A stretch of DNA of 64,000 bases, from positions 992,001-1,056,000 of the forward strand of contig LSAX01000011.1 in the NCBI GenBank assembly GCA_001557505.1, written 5' to 3'. Position numbers and translations under genes: made by a program. The DNA is from Reticulascus tulasneorum. Lineage: Eukaryota > Ascomycota > Sordariomycetes > Glomerellales > Reticulascaceae. How positions within the stretch are numbered: the first letter of the stretch is position 1; each line of letters starts with the position of its first letter. Shown piece after piece: positions 1 to 9,915 of this stretch. Under the pieces are notes generated by a model, which was not told where the DNA came from, made no database searches, and saw nothing but the letters and a program-made list of their open reading frames with translations.

Positions 1-1
1 G

Positions 2-427
2 CAGTTCACGTACAAGTTCCTTCCCGACGCGGACGGGAACAGCTTCAGCGGCCGCTTCCGCGCCTTCCTCCTCTCTACCAGCCTGCCCCTCAAAGCCACC
101 ATCTACGCAGAGTGGCACGATGAGCGCCTCGTGCCCTGGCTGCATTTCGTGCCGCTCGACAACACATTCCAAGACCTCTACGGCGTCTTGGATTTCTTCA
201 CGGACGGCGATGACCCGGACTCCAGCTGGGCCGTGGGCAAGATCCTTGGCAAGACGAGGAAAGGCGATCTAGCCGCCAAGTGGCTGGCTGGGCAGGGCAG
301 GGAATGGGGCGAGAAGGTGCTGCGGCGGGAAGATATGCGGCTCTATGTTTGGAGACTGTTGCTGGAGTGGGCGAGAGTCTGTGATGATAATAGAGATGCT
401 CTGGGTTTCGTGGATGATATGCCTTAG
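2..427 (+). CDS. CAP10/GT90-family glycosyltransferase, C-terminal part
   Basis: This is the 3' end of a gene that begins outside the window. It is open from base 2 to TAG at 425-427, about 141 codons. The residues match the C-terminal half of the CAP10 (DUF821, GT90) domain: YKFLPDADGN, then SGRFRAFLLS, a SLPLKATIYAEWHDERLVPW block, FVPLDNTFQDLYG, and a final helix with LYVWRLLLEWARV. Family members (cryptococcal Cap10/Cxt1, animal POGLUT/Rumi) are Golgi or ER type II membrane enzymes that transfer xylose or glucose to polysaccharide or protein. The conserved EWHD element and the basic FSGRF segment belong to the nucleotide-sugar site in that family. Donor and acceptor cannot be read from this fragment. 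The closest alternative is a beta-1,2-xylosyltransferase annotation, which is the same family. Confidence 0.85.
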   Translation, partial: QFTYKFLPDADGNSFSGRFRAFLLSTSLPLKATIYAEWHDERLVPWLHFVPLDNTFQDLYGVLDFFTDGDDPDSSWAVGKILGKTRKGDLAAKWLAGQGREWGEKVLRREDMRLYVWRLLLEWARVCDDNRDALGFVDDMP

Positions 428-1473
428 CGAGCAATGGTTGTTCGAGCAAATAGGCGTTGGGTATTCATACTAGAGGGTAGGAATCTATTAGCATGGGAAG
501 GACATTTGGGAACGACTCGTACAGCATGGTCTGGGTTTGGTGACCGGAACTTTAGTCTGGAAAGTTTCCTAGCGAGACTCATTTTTGGTTCAACATGGCA
601 GACACAGTAAGGTAGTCATGTATATCAGCTGCTTATCACTCCATTAACTTCTATGCACCAGACATGGATACAATGCTCCATGTACACGGTATGGAGCCTA
701 AGCTCCAGGATCGACTGTTCACAGACTCATATCAATACAGGAGTCAACAGGCTGGTCTCAGGATGCCTCACGTGACACAGCTTGCCCCCAATAATCCTTT
801 GGCTCATCAAGAACCTCCCGCTGGCACTGGCTAGTTCAAAGAAGAACCTTTATTCATCGCTATATGATCTAGATGCTGTGAAGGACGAGAGCCGACCATC
901 TGAATACTGTACAATGGACGGCTCTCTACAACCTGATAGGCTAGGAATGTCATGTGATCGGGCGTTCTGCCAGCCAGCACCCAATCTCGGACAACGAGGC
1001 TGCGGCGATGAAATCTGTTTTCTTGCTGATAACCTAATACTACTTACTATATGGAGTTCTTTTTGTGCTGAACAAACCCACAAGAGAGCTGAGATCAGTC
1101 CAAGGCAAATAGCTGACAGTGAGCGGAAATATCGTGCCCGCGGCATACCCTCGACAAGAACTTGGACAGCGTGGAATTCTTCCTGGCTGACTAGGACAGC
1201 TCTCTGCCACCAACCGCTAAATTGCTTCTCGACGATGCTTATAGTCGTTCGCAGGGTTTCCAATGGTCATGTCTAAGAGTGCCTAATCTTAGCTCCCGCT
1301 CTTACAATCTGGTTCACGTTGATAGATAACGTAACGCAGCTTCGTCAACTCGCATTCAGTCCCCCAACCTTGACATATCATCGAGGACCGATATCGACAA
1401 ACCGACGAAAGGCATTGCTAAGCCAGAGCTTGTGGTGTTGGTGACTCGTTGTCGACACGCTGCGCCATAAAAG
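428..1473. other. Intergenic; one weak minus-strand reading frame
   Basis: This stretch lies between the CAP10 end and the NLR gene. I see no recognisable domain. A minus-strand frame (1263 down to 850) is open for 137 codons and has protein-like composition with one hydrophobic stretch, but it begins at TTG. Its first in-frame ATG is internal, at the MPRARYF position, so it is not called as a gene here. Confidence 0.5.
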
Positions 1474-4400
1474 ATGCGTCTCTTGGTACGCAACGCAAAC
1501 GGCAAGATCAGTCTGATAGATTTCCCTCATGGCCAAGTTCCCTGTTATGCCATACTTTCGCACACTTGGGGTACCGACGAGGTTACCTTCAGGGACATGA
1601 CTGACGGCACAGGAGAGAAGAAACTTGGCTACAGAAAGATCACTTTCTGTGGAGATCAAGCCAGGCGAGATGGCTTGCAGTATTTCTGGGTGGACACGTG
1701 TTGCATCGACAAGTCAAGCAGCGCCGAGCTTCAGGAAGCCATCAACTGCATGTTTCACTGGTACCGTGATGCCGTCAAATGCTATGTCTATCTCACAGAT
1801 GTTTCCGTCTCTCTGTCGAGCCAAAAGAATCAGTCCAGCCAACCGGCTTGGGAATCAGCGTTCCGGAAGAGCAGATGGCTAACGCGTGGCTGGACGCTCC
1901 AGGAGCTTATTGCTCCGGCATCAGTTGAATTCTTTTCTGAGGATGGTGAAATCTTGGGTAACAAGAGGTCTCTAGAGCAGAATATCTGTGACATCACGGG
2001 CATCCCCGCCAGAGCTCTTCGAGGCAACGTTCTGTCGGAGTTTAGTGTTTCCGAGCGAATGGTGTGGATGGAAACCCGAGAGACTACACGGGAAGAAGAT
2101 AAGGCATACTCGCTTCTTGGTATCTTTGATGTCCAGATGCCACTCATCTACGGCGAGGGAAGGGAAAAGGCATTCAAACGGCTCCGAAATGAAATTCATT
2201 CGACTCCGACAGGTAAGCATCGATCACACTGGCTATGAAGACTTGTTAGTACAGCGATAGTAACTCATGCAGATGTAAATCGTGATGACTTCTCGGTCGT
2301 TTTTAGCCTCTCCGACGCTTACGAGATCGAGCACTTCGTGGCAAGAGAAGAGGAGCTTGCTGAGATCCAAAAGACTCTAAAAAGCGATGGCAGCCGCCGT
2401 GTCGTCGTTCTTCATGGCCTTGGAGGAATTGGCAAAACCCAGCTTGCTATTACCTACGCGAAACGGCACAAGGATAACTACGCAGCTGTTTTCTGGCTAA
2501 ACATCAAGGATAAAGATTCTCTGAGGCAGAGCTTTGCCAGAATAGCAAAGCAAATACTACGAGAACACCCTTCAACTAATCAGCTGAGTAATGTGGACTT
2601 CAAGGGAGATCTTGATGATGTGATGGATGCTGTTAAGGCGTGGCTTAGTCTCCCAAACAACACGCGGTGGCTGATGATTTATGACAACTACGACAACCCA
2701 AAGTTACCGGGCAGCGTAGATGCTGCAGCGTTAGATGTTCGCGCGTTCCTCCCAGATGCGTACCAAGGCTCAGTCATCATTACTACACGGTCTTCACAAG
2801 TTGATGTCGGCCATCGCATCAGCATCAGAAAGCTAGCGAACCTACGCGACAGTCTTGACATTTTATCGAACACATCAAGGCGGCACAACCTACTCGATGG
2901 TGAGAGCCACCATATACTTGCGGGTACAATCTAACTTGAGTTTAGATCCCGATGCTGAGAGACTTGCTACGGAGCTAGATGGATTCCCTCTTGCGCTTGC
3001 GACCGCTGGAGCATATCTCGATCAGGTGGCGATAAGCTTCGAAGACTACTTTCGTCTTTACAAAGATTCGTGGGCCAAACTACAGAAGTCGAGTCCTCAG
3101 TTAAGCTCATACGAAGACCGCACTCTTTACTCTACATGGCAACTTTCATACGAGCACATCAAACAGCAAAACGAACTTGCTGCTAAGCTTCTCTGCCTTT
3201 GGGCTTACTTTGATAACCAGGATATCTGGCTCGAGCTGCTTCAGCATTACAGTCCAGGGGATCCGCGCTGGGTGCGTGATCTTACCGAAGATGAGCTTCA
3301 CTTCAACACTGCAATTCGAGTACTGTGTGACCATAGTTTGGTCGAGGCAAATATGATTTTGATAGACCAGGTCGAGTCAAGAGGGTATAGCATGCATGCG
3401 TGCGTTCACGCGTGGACGATTCATGTCCTTAACCATGAACGGAATCGTGATCTAGCGAAGCTAGCATTCACATGCATAGCAGCGCATAGCCCGAGTACGG
3501 ATGCTGCCAATTGGTGGTTAACTCATCAGCGGCTCCTAAAACATGCAGTAAGATGTATATCCCCAATGCCAAGCAATATCGCGGACAATGACGGCATAGA
3601 ATGGGGGTTTGTCGAAATGGGTAGTTTGTTCAAGAATCAAGGCGAGTTTGGCGTTGCCGAGCAATTGTACCAGCGAGCGTCGCAAAGCTATGAGAAGGCA
3701 TTCGGCCCAAGTCACCCATCGACTCTCTGTGCGGTTACGAACCTGGGCGCCCTTTTTTCTGCTCAAGGCAAGCTTGTCGAGGCTGAGCAGTTATGCCAGC
3801 GAGCACTGCGAGGCTACGAGAAGGCAGGCGGCCCAAGTCACCTGAAAACCATGGAAGCACTTCATGACTTGGGCGTTATTAATATGAAACAGGGCAGGCT
3901 TGACGAGGCCGAGCAGAAATTCCAGCGAGTACTGCACGGCATGGACTGGTCATTCGGCCCAAATCACCCGTCGACCCTTACAATACTAAGTAACTTAGGC
4001 ATGCTCTATGGAAAACAGGGCAAACTTAATGAGGCCGAGCGGATACTTCAGCGAGCAATGCAAGGCTCCGAGAACACTTTCGGCGCAAGCCATACCTCAA
4101 CCCTCGAGATGATCAACTGCCTGGGCTTGATTTACTACCTTCAGGGCAGGCTCGATGAGGCCGAGCAGATGTGCCAGCGAGCACTAGAAGGTTATGTAAA
4201 AGCACTTAGCCCCGAGACACTTTTAAGATATCGACCTGCACTCAGTTCAACATTCAATCTTGCCCTCGTTTTCGACAAACAAGGAAAGCTTAGGGAATCC
4301 AAAGCGATGTATACACGAGCAATATCCGGATATAGAGCTCTCTTGGGTCCCTCCAGCCGCGATTATAACATGGCGATCGCGGGCCTTCTCTCCTTGACCA

Positions 4401-4492
4401 TCAGAAACAGTGAGTTACGTGTATGCTCTCCTTCCAATGGCGGCTAATTCACCGTAGTTGCTACGGGCGACGGCTGCGACACTGTCGTCTAG
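1474..4492 (+). CDS. HET-NB-ARC-TPR protein (fungal NLR, incompatibility type)
   Basis: Modelled exons are 1474-2212, 2273-2899, 2946-4409 and 4458-4492, giving 954 aa. The N-terminal HET domain (about residues 22-170) carries its three hallmark blocks: YAILSHTWG, WVDTCCIDK and RGWTLQELIAP. The NB-ARC module (about 285-610) has P-loop GGIGKTQ near residue 297, a Walker B-like RWLMIYDNYDN, IITTR, a GFPLALATAGAYL helix and an MHD-like MHACVHAW. About six 42-residue kinesin-light-chain-type TPRs follow (680-935). Intron 2 (46 b) joins LLD to DPDAERL. The last intron (GTGAGT..TAG) is optional; without it translation stops at 4447. Proteins of this build are cytosolic sensors: nucleotide-driven oligomerisation releases the HET domain and triggers cell death in heterokaryon incompatibility. 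That role is inferred from the architecture. The repeats are diverged at DNA level, unlike the near-identical repeats of HET-E types. The frame is intact. Confidence 0.9.
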
Positions 4493-5484
4493 TTACTATT
4501 AGCTGCGAGCCGGGTCAAGGCCCATTGAAAGGATAACGACGGGTGGATGCTCTTGGCTTTTGCTGCCTTAAGTTGAACTTCCCTCTTGACCTTTTTGTAA
4601 AACATGTCGATCATGGCCTGCCACGGGGAACGAATAGGGGAGCCTGTGCACATAAAGGCTTTCATCATATTCTGCTAGATAGGTCTTCTGTGTACAAGAC
4701 CAAGACGGGTAAATCAACGTGATCAAACCAACGGATACTCCCTAGTCTGGACCATACACTGTGCAAGCCACGTATGGTCCATATTCAGAACAACTTTTGA
4801 ACCGGAATCTCTAATTCCAACTACTTTAACGCACTTTGGTGTCGCTGATATAGGCACTTTTCTTCTCACAGTCCCGAGCCTTAATCTTTCCATTGCAGCG
4901 CATCGAGGTGGGGAGCAAGAGAGCAAGCAATACAACATTTGCAATGTGGAAGACGCTAGGTCACACCAGCCCACGGAACCATATTCAGATTGGAGCCCGG
5001 TTAGACAAGCTCCAGTAATCCAGCCTCTTTGCAAAGTATAGATGATATTGATCTTCGGAACGGGCCCATCCTCGCCCGTGCGGCACGAAAATCGGAATCG
5101 GTGCAATCGCCCTCCATCTTACCATGCCTTGCATCAACACAAAATAAGAGCGAAATTCACGATCAATGCGTGAGCGAAGCAGCCATTGACCAATGAATCC
5201 GCGACGGACATATCAGTAATCTTCACGGGTTGCCCAGGAGGCCAAGACACGAGCGAACGCGAAATCAGGTGAGTGGCGTTCCGAATGCCTTATATTATTG
5301 GCTTGGACCCCGCCTCGGCCAGGCAGCAACCGGTCCCTTAAACCGAATCTGTGTCGGTGGCGTCGTCTTGGGGTTGGAATTGGAATGTGAATCCTGGGAG
5401 AGAGGAGATGTTGTGGCTTGCTGGCGGTGTGAAGTTTGATACGGGATGTGATGCGTGATGTTCATGAGGGAAGGGACGGCTGGG
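4493..5484. other. Intergenic, no gene seen
   Basis: Between the NLR and the VOC gene I find only short overlapping frames without family resemblance. The last part is the VOC promoter. Confidence 0.5.
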
Positions 5485-5490
5485 TATAAA
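5485..5490 (+). promoter_or_regulatory. TATA box of the VOC gene
   Basis: A clean TATAAA lies 162 bases before the ATG at 5652. The leader after it contains the CT/CAA-rich sequence usual for fungal transcription starts. The spacing would give a 5' UTR of about 120-130 bases. Confidence 0.45.
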
Positions 5491-5651
5491 TGGCTGAGAA
5501 GTCCTCAGGTTGAGCTGAACTTGTCTTGACTTTCCTCTATTACTCAACTCAACAAACTCAAAAGCGTGACTTGAATTCAATTGGCAAAGAACGGTGCTTC
5601 TATTCACAAGCAATATCACACTTCATTAACTTACCTCGTACTTCAATCACC

Positions 5652-6208
5652 ATGTCTTGCGAAACCCAGGAAGCGCCTGTAAGTCAATCCCAGCCTCACC
5701 TACCTGTGGAACCCATCTGACAGGGTCAGAACCCCTACGGCCAGATCTGCTGGCTCGAAATCCCCGTCTCCGACCCCGCCCGCGCCGCGAAATTCTATAC
5801 CTCCATCTTCGAATGGGAATGCAGTGCGCCGGAGGGCGCCATGCCATCGCCCGTAGCCGGCGTCAAAACCGTGCACATGTTCAGCAAGGGCAACCTCAAC
5901 GGCGCATTTCTCCTCATGGAGGAGGGCCACCAGATCACCAACTTCGACAAGGAGGAAAAGTACCGCATGGCGGCGATGCCGACGTTCTGCGTCCGTAGCA
6001 TCGAGGATACGGTCGCCAAGGTGGAGAAGCTGGGTGGTAGGGTCCATGTGTGAGTTCGCCCCTACCTCGCTGCAGCTGTTTTATCCCCTTTCTGAGGAGC
6101 TTCCTGACAGGTTGCAGGCCCAAGACCGAGATTGGTGGCGGTATGGGCTTCTTCTGCCGATTTGTTGACTCTGAGGGGAACTTGGTTGGAATGTGGGCGC
6201 AGAATTAG
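5652..6208 (+). CDS. VOC/glyoxalase-fold protein (CFP30B-like)
   Basis: Three exons (5652-5678, 5724-6049, 6118-6208) encode 147 aa. A nine-codon first exon (MSCETQEAP) is followed by the domain: GQICWLEIPVSDPARAAKFY, typical of the first beta-alpha unit of vicinal-oxygen-chelate proteins, then FEWE, a GAFLLM strand, a second half with FCVRSIEDTVAKVEKLGGRV, and the closing FVDSEGNLVGMWAQ. One VOC domain of this length normally forms a homodimer with the active site between subunits. Such small fungal proteins are annotated as glyoxalase/bleomycin-resistance/dioxygenase family. No specific reaction or metal set can be assigned from sequence. Intron 2 uses GTGAGT at 6050 and restores the V-PKTEIGGG reading. 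A TATA box sits upstream. Confidence 0.85.
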
Positions 6209-6500
6209 AGGCGTTCTGGTTTCCTTATTCCGGGGCATCGTCGCTTCGATCGTGGATAGAACTCTCGAACCTGACTTCTCAGTCTTGAGGATTTCCATCA
6301 AACATCTCTTGCTCCTGTCCTGTCCCGCTTCTTTCTCTACTTTTTCTCCTTGTGCCCTTCCTACACGTCGTTTGCAAGACCCAGTCGATCCAACTCCGCC
6401 CAGCTCAGGTTTGCCCCATCGTTTGTGGTGTTATCGAAGGCGCGAATGCCGTGCAGCCGAATGTATACAAGTCAGAAATCTGGCTGCTTCAACTTTAAAT

Positions 6501-6830
6501 ATGGACGCGTGGTGGTCGTTCACCGCTCAAGGTCCCACTGTCCCGATAATTGGTGGTCTTGGTAAGCATTTACATATTCTCCACCAACAGCCATAATCAT
6601 CAATGCCATCCTTGCAGTCGCCGCCAGGCTATCGTAATTATACACCAATGAAACTCGCTCTGTGTGCTCAATGGCCAAGAGATCTGAACTTTAATCCATC
6701 GATCCGACCTCATCAAGATAAGATGGATAGCGAAATGGCTGGGAAGCCATGGAGTGAGTATATCCTCGAACACGGAGTCCGGAATGACCTTCCACAATCC
6801 ACGATTGTGAAAACAAGCGTGTGCGCTTGA
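6501..6830 (+). CDS. Possible small two-exon gene, unknown
   Basis: An ATG at 6501 after a pyrimidine-rich stretch opens MDAWWSFTAQGPTVPIIGGL. A GTAAGC at 6562 can splice to an AG at 6627, joining to a frame that ends at TGA 6828-6830 for 87 aa in total. A different acceptor would stop soon after with a 26-aa product. No family is recognised. The splice signals and hydrophobic start are the only support, so this may be non-coding. Confidence 0.22.
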
Positions 6831-7092
6831 TGTTTCGCATGCAAGGAGGCATACACAAAAGTGCGTTTGGCTATGCTCAGATAGGAACACTGGCTGCAAT
6901 ACGATGACTGAGATGCTCATTAGTATGTATCATGTGGGACGCTTGCCATCTCAACCCGTGGCAACAGGCTAGACAAGCTTGTGATTCACCAAGCCACGTT
7001 TCTATCCGTCCAGGCCAGGCGGGCCGAGACAGTCCTGGGAACCGACTTGGAGCTTGATACACAATCACATGGTGTTATATGCGCCAAGCTCT

Positions 7093-7560
7093 CTAGCTTT
7101 GAAGCCGAACAGTTGCCTTTCCAGGCGGACTAGATGAACACGAGAATGAAGCATACCTGCCAGACTTATTGTCCTTACCCTCTACTGGTGGAATGCCAGC
7201 GGTGCCAACTGACTGCCTAGGCATCCAGACACCGATAACCTTGATAGATCCACAGCCAGTCCTCGTCGGATCGGTAATATAGACGGCGAAAGGAGAGGTA
7301 TCAGCTTATATGACACCGAGATAAGAGCCGGGCTTTATGTCGCAAGCAACTCCCGTCTCAGGGTCTTCGCGGCGTCCGTCAAGGACCAGCCCGGCCGAGT
7401 CAGAAACGAAACGAAATGATGACTGAGGGGAAGCATGTCGAAGTGGAAACATGGCCTCCTTGCCGGATATTTGTTTGGATGAGGTGACCGCCAGGTGGAG
7501 CCTCAACATGACTGAGGTTGACCCAGCGGGCGAAGAATTGATTGCGAGCCAGAAACTCCA
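7093..7560 (-). pseudogene. Possible relict coding frame with one in-frame stop
   Basis: Reading the minus strand from 7560, one frame stays open to 7093 except for a single TAA at 7306-7308. Both halves have protein-like composition (SSFRFVSDSAGLVLDGRRED before the stop; SPFAVYITDPTRTGCGSIKV after it). I do not recognise the family. It may be a decayed gene, a spliced gene whose exons I cannot resolve, or chance. Confidence 0.2.
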
Positions 7561-7797
7561 CTATAGCTGAGACCCTTTGGACACTCAGGCTAAGTGATTG
7601 TTAGAGATAGGTAGCATTTCAGAAGGGCACTCTAGATGAGCGAGTTCCTCTCGGTTCGCCGGCAGGCCCGTAGTAAGTAAGCAAGCAAGCCCATGGCGTA
7701 TTCGTCGTGTGCATATTGAGAGATGAGAAACCGTCGAACGAAGCGTGTCGTTCCGAGGGTGATTTCTAGTGGGTAAGAAAAGGTACCGCCGTACATA

Positions 7798-7850
7798 GTA
7801 CCTAGGTAGGTAAGGTAAATAGGTAGGCAAGTAGGTAATTAGGTAGGCGA
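7798..7850. repeat. GGTA/TAGG degenerate tetranucleotide tract
   Basis: A run of TAGGTA/GTAGG units with small interruptions. Such tracts are frequent in Pezizomycotina intergenic DNA; a similar palindromic one occurs before the P450 gene. Confidence 0.6.
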
Positions 7851-8300
7851 GGCGGTTGGTTTGGTACAGGTGAAGGCCCCACTGGGAACAAGCCCTTGGG
7901 GCCGCCGAGGCCCAAGCTGAAGGAACTCGAGCTGCAGTGGGAACTAAAATGTGCCAAGGTCTATTAACAGTGCAGCGCCCAGAGATGGGCTAACGGCCAG
8001 GCATCGGGCATGATTGGCGGAATTACTATTGCTCAAAGTCCAGAAATGGGGAAGAGGACGGTAAATCATTTTGGCGAAGATGGGCCCCCATGCCCTCTTC
8101 CACCCAACACCAATGCCCACATCCACATGCTGCCTAGTGGCCCTCTAAAATGCCCCGGTTCCGACGCTGGCTAGGCATTAAATTGGATTTTTACCCCACC
8201 ATTTGGCACCCCCCAATCCACTTTCCTGTCCCGCATCCAGCCCAGCCCCAGGTTGGGTGCTCTCTCTCCAAATCTTCAAACCTGCAACTCTATCGTCGCG

Positions 8301-8334
8301 TGTGAGTGTGAGTGTGAGTGTGAGTGTGCGTGTG
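8301..8334. repeat. GTGTGA microsatellite
   Basis: Tandem TGTGAG units, about five copies, ending in GTGCGTGTG. Confidence 0.8.
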
Positions 8335-9915
8335 CCCCCAGTGGCGAGCTTTGCTTCCTTACGGTAATTACCCATTCCCCGGGGGCGGATCTGATCTTGA
8401 AGGACGACGACGCCTGCCCCCTTTCGAGACGACTCTTATCTCGTGCGAGAGAGCCGCAAAAGGAAAGGTGTAACATACAGACAGATTCTGCACAAACACC
8501 CCCTCGCTGTTTCTCTATCAAACCCCCGCGACATTCCGTGACGGCACATGAAAGAAGACATCTCCAATCCCAACAGAGAGAGTGTGTGTGGCCTGGGTTG
8601 GCTGCTGTGCCCAGAAGGAGAGAGACGAGCCTGGGGAACATATGACCCTTGCGGAACGCCCCGCCAAGCGCATGGTCTGACGCTCCCCCAAGGTCGTGTC
8701 AACCCGTTCAGTGGAACATATCATCTGTGGTGGAACAACTCGCGCCCGAAGACTCCATCCGTCTCTCCTTTCCCTCCACCAACGACGTTCTCAAGATTTC
8801 TCATCGGATGGATTTGCCATCACGGACCAGCTCTTGACTGCCACCATTAGACCTGTGATCCCGGTTCTCCCCTCGATTATCGGCCCTCTTCTATTGCTTC
8901 GCTGGGTCTAGGATCCCGCCTCCACGTCTGGGCCGTAATCTCAATGCTAGATACATACGCGCAGCCATCGTCGGCCTAGCCTCCCAATCCCTCCACACTG
9001 GCTGAAAAGGTCGATCCGTCGGCGAAATAATTCTTCGTTCGGTTTAGCCTTGGCACCCGGCCTTCCGTCCATTGCGGCTGTTATTCATCTGAACTATCGG
9101 CTTTGCGCCAGCGTACTTCTTCAACATCTGCTCTCCCAACCCAACCCCCCCGGTTCTGGTTACGCCCTATGTACTTCATCCAAGTAGACTGCTGAGCATT
9201 GCATTCGATCGACTACATTTGCGCGATTACGCACGGCTGTGGATTCTCACTGGACTCTCGACCATAATTTTCCGACACTTGAGATTGCACGGCGCACAAC
9301 CTGGGCCGCTGTTGCATCGCCTTCCCTTATCACCACCATACTTTGTCCATCGTACCCACGCAACGTCTGGAGGCTTGGAAGTGGGTGTCCCGGATCAAGG
9401 AAAAATTACGTCGCGGCAAAACAGCACAACTTCATCCCTCTTCAAACTTGGCCCGTTCCGTCCGGTTCATCGACACTTGTCAATCACCACCCACGGCTTT
9501 AACCTCTCACGCCCGGCGACTCTAACTTCGGGTCAGAGCCTCACGACGAATATCACCGAGGCATTAACCAAAAGCACCGATTCTAGCACACACAGCTGCC
9601 CGGCGTCTCTTAGCTTCAAGGCGTCAACAGCAATTTGAAATCGCACGTTACTGCTTAGACCCTCACTTTCATTTCCTTATCCTTCTCACGCCCCGAATCA
9701 TTAAGTACGGCAGCTTGAGCTGTCATGGGACTGTTGGTAGACACGGTCAGCATCTTAATTTACCGGTACCATACTGCCACAGAAGTACGGAAGCGGTAAC
9801 CCGACGGCGAGAATTCGGGGCTACCGCCACATCGCCATACATACTCAGCTGCGGAACTCCATCGTCAGATATCCGGAGCCTCTGAGCGGGTGATTTGAAC
9901 ACTCAACCGAACAAG

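Larger units (their letters stand above)
6831..9915. other. Gene-poor region and long leader of the quinate-repressor-like gene
   Basis: The region holds a possible decayed minus-strand frame (7093-7560), a GGTA-type simple repeat, a GTGA microsatellite, and from about 8.4 kb a pyrimidine-rich stretch with several short upstream frames (for example at 9219-9638). This looks like promoter plus long 5' leader of the gene starting at 9916. No complete gene is evident. Confidence 0.5.

Noticed and set aside
9219..9638. 139-codon frame upstream of the quinate-repressor-like gene
   Set aside because: No ATG at its start and a Ser/Thr/His/Pro composition from a CT/CA-rich leader; treated as leader sequence.
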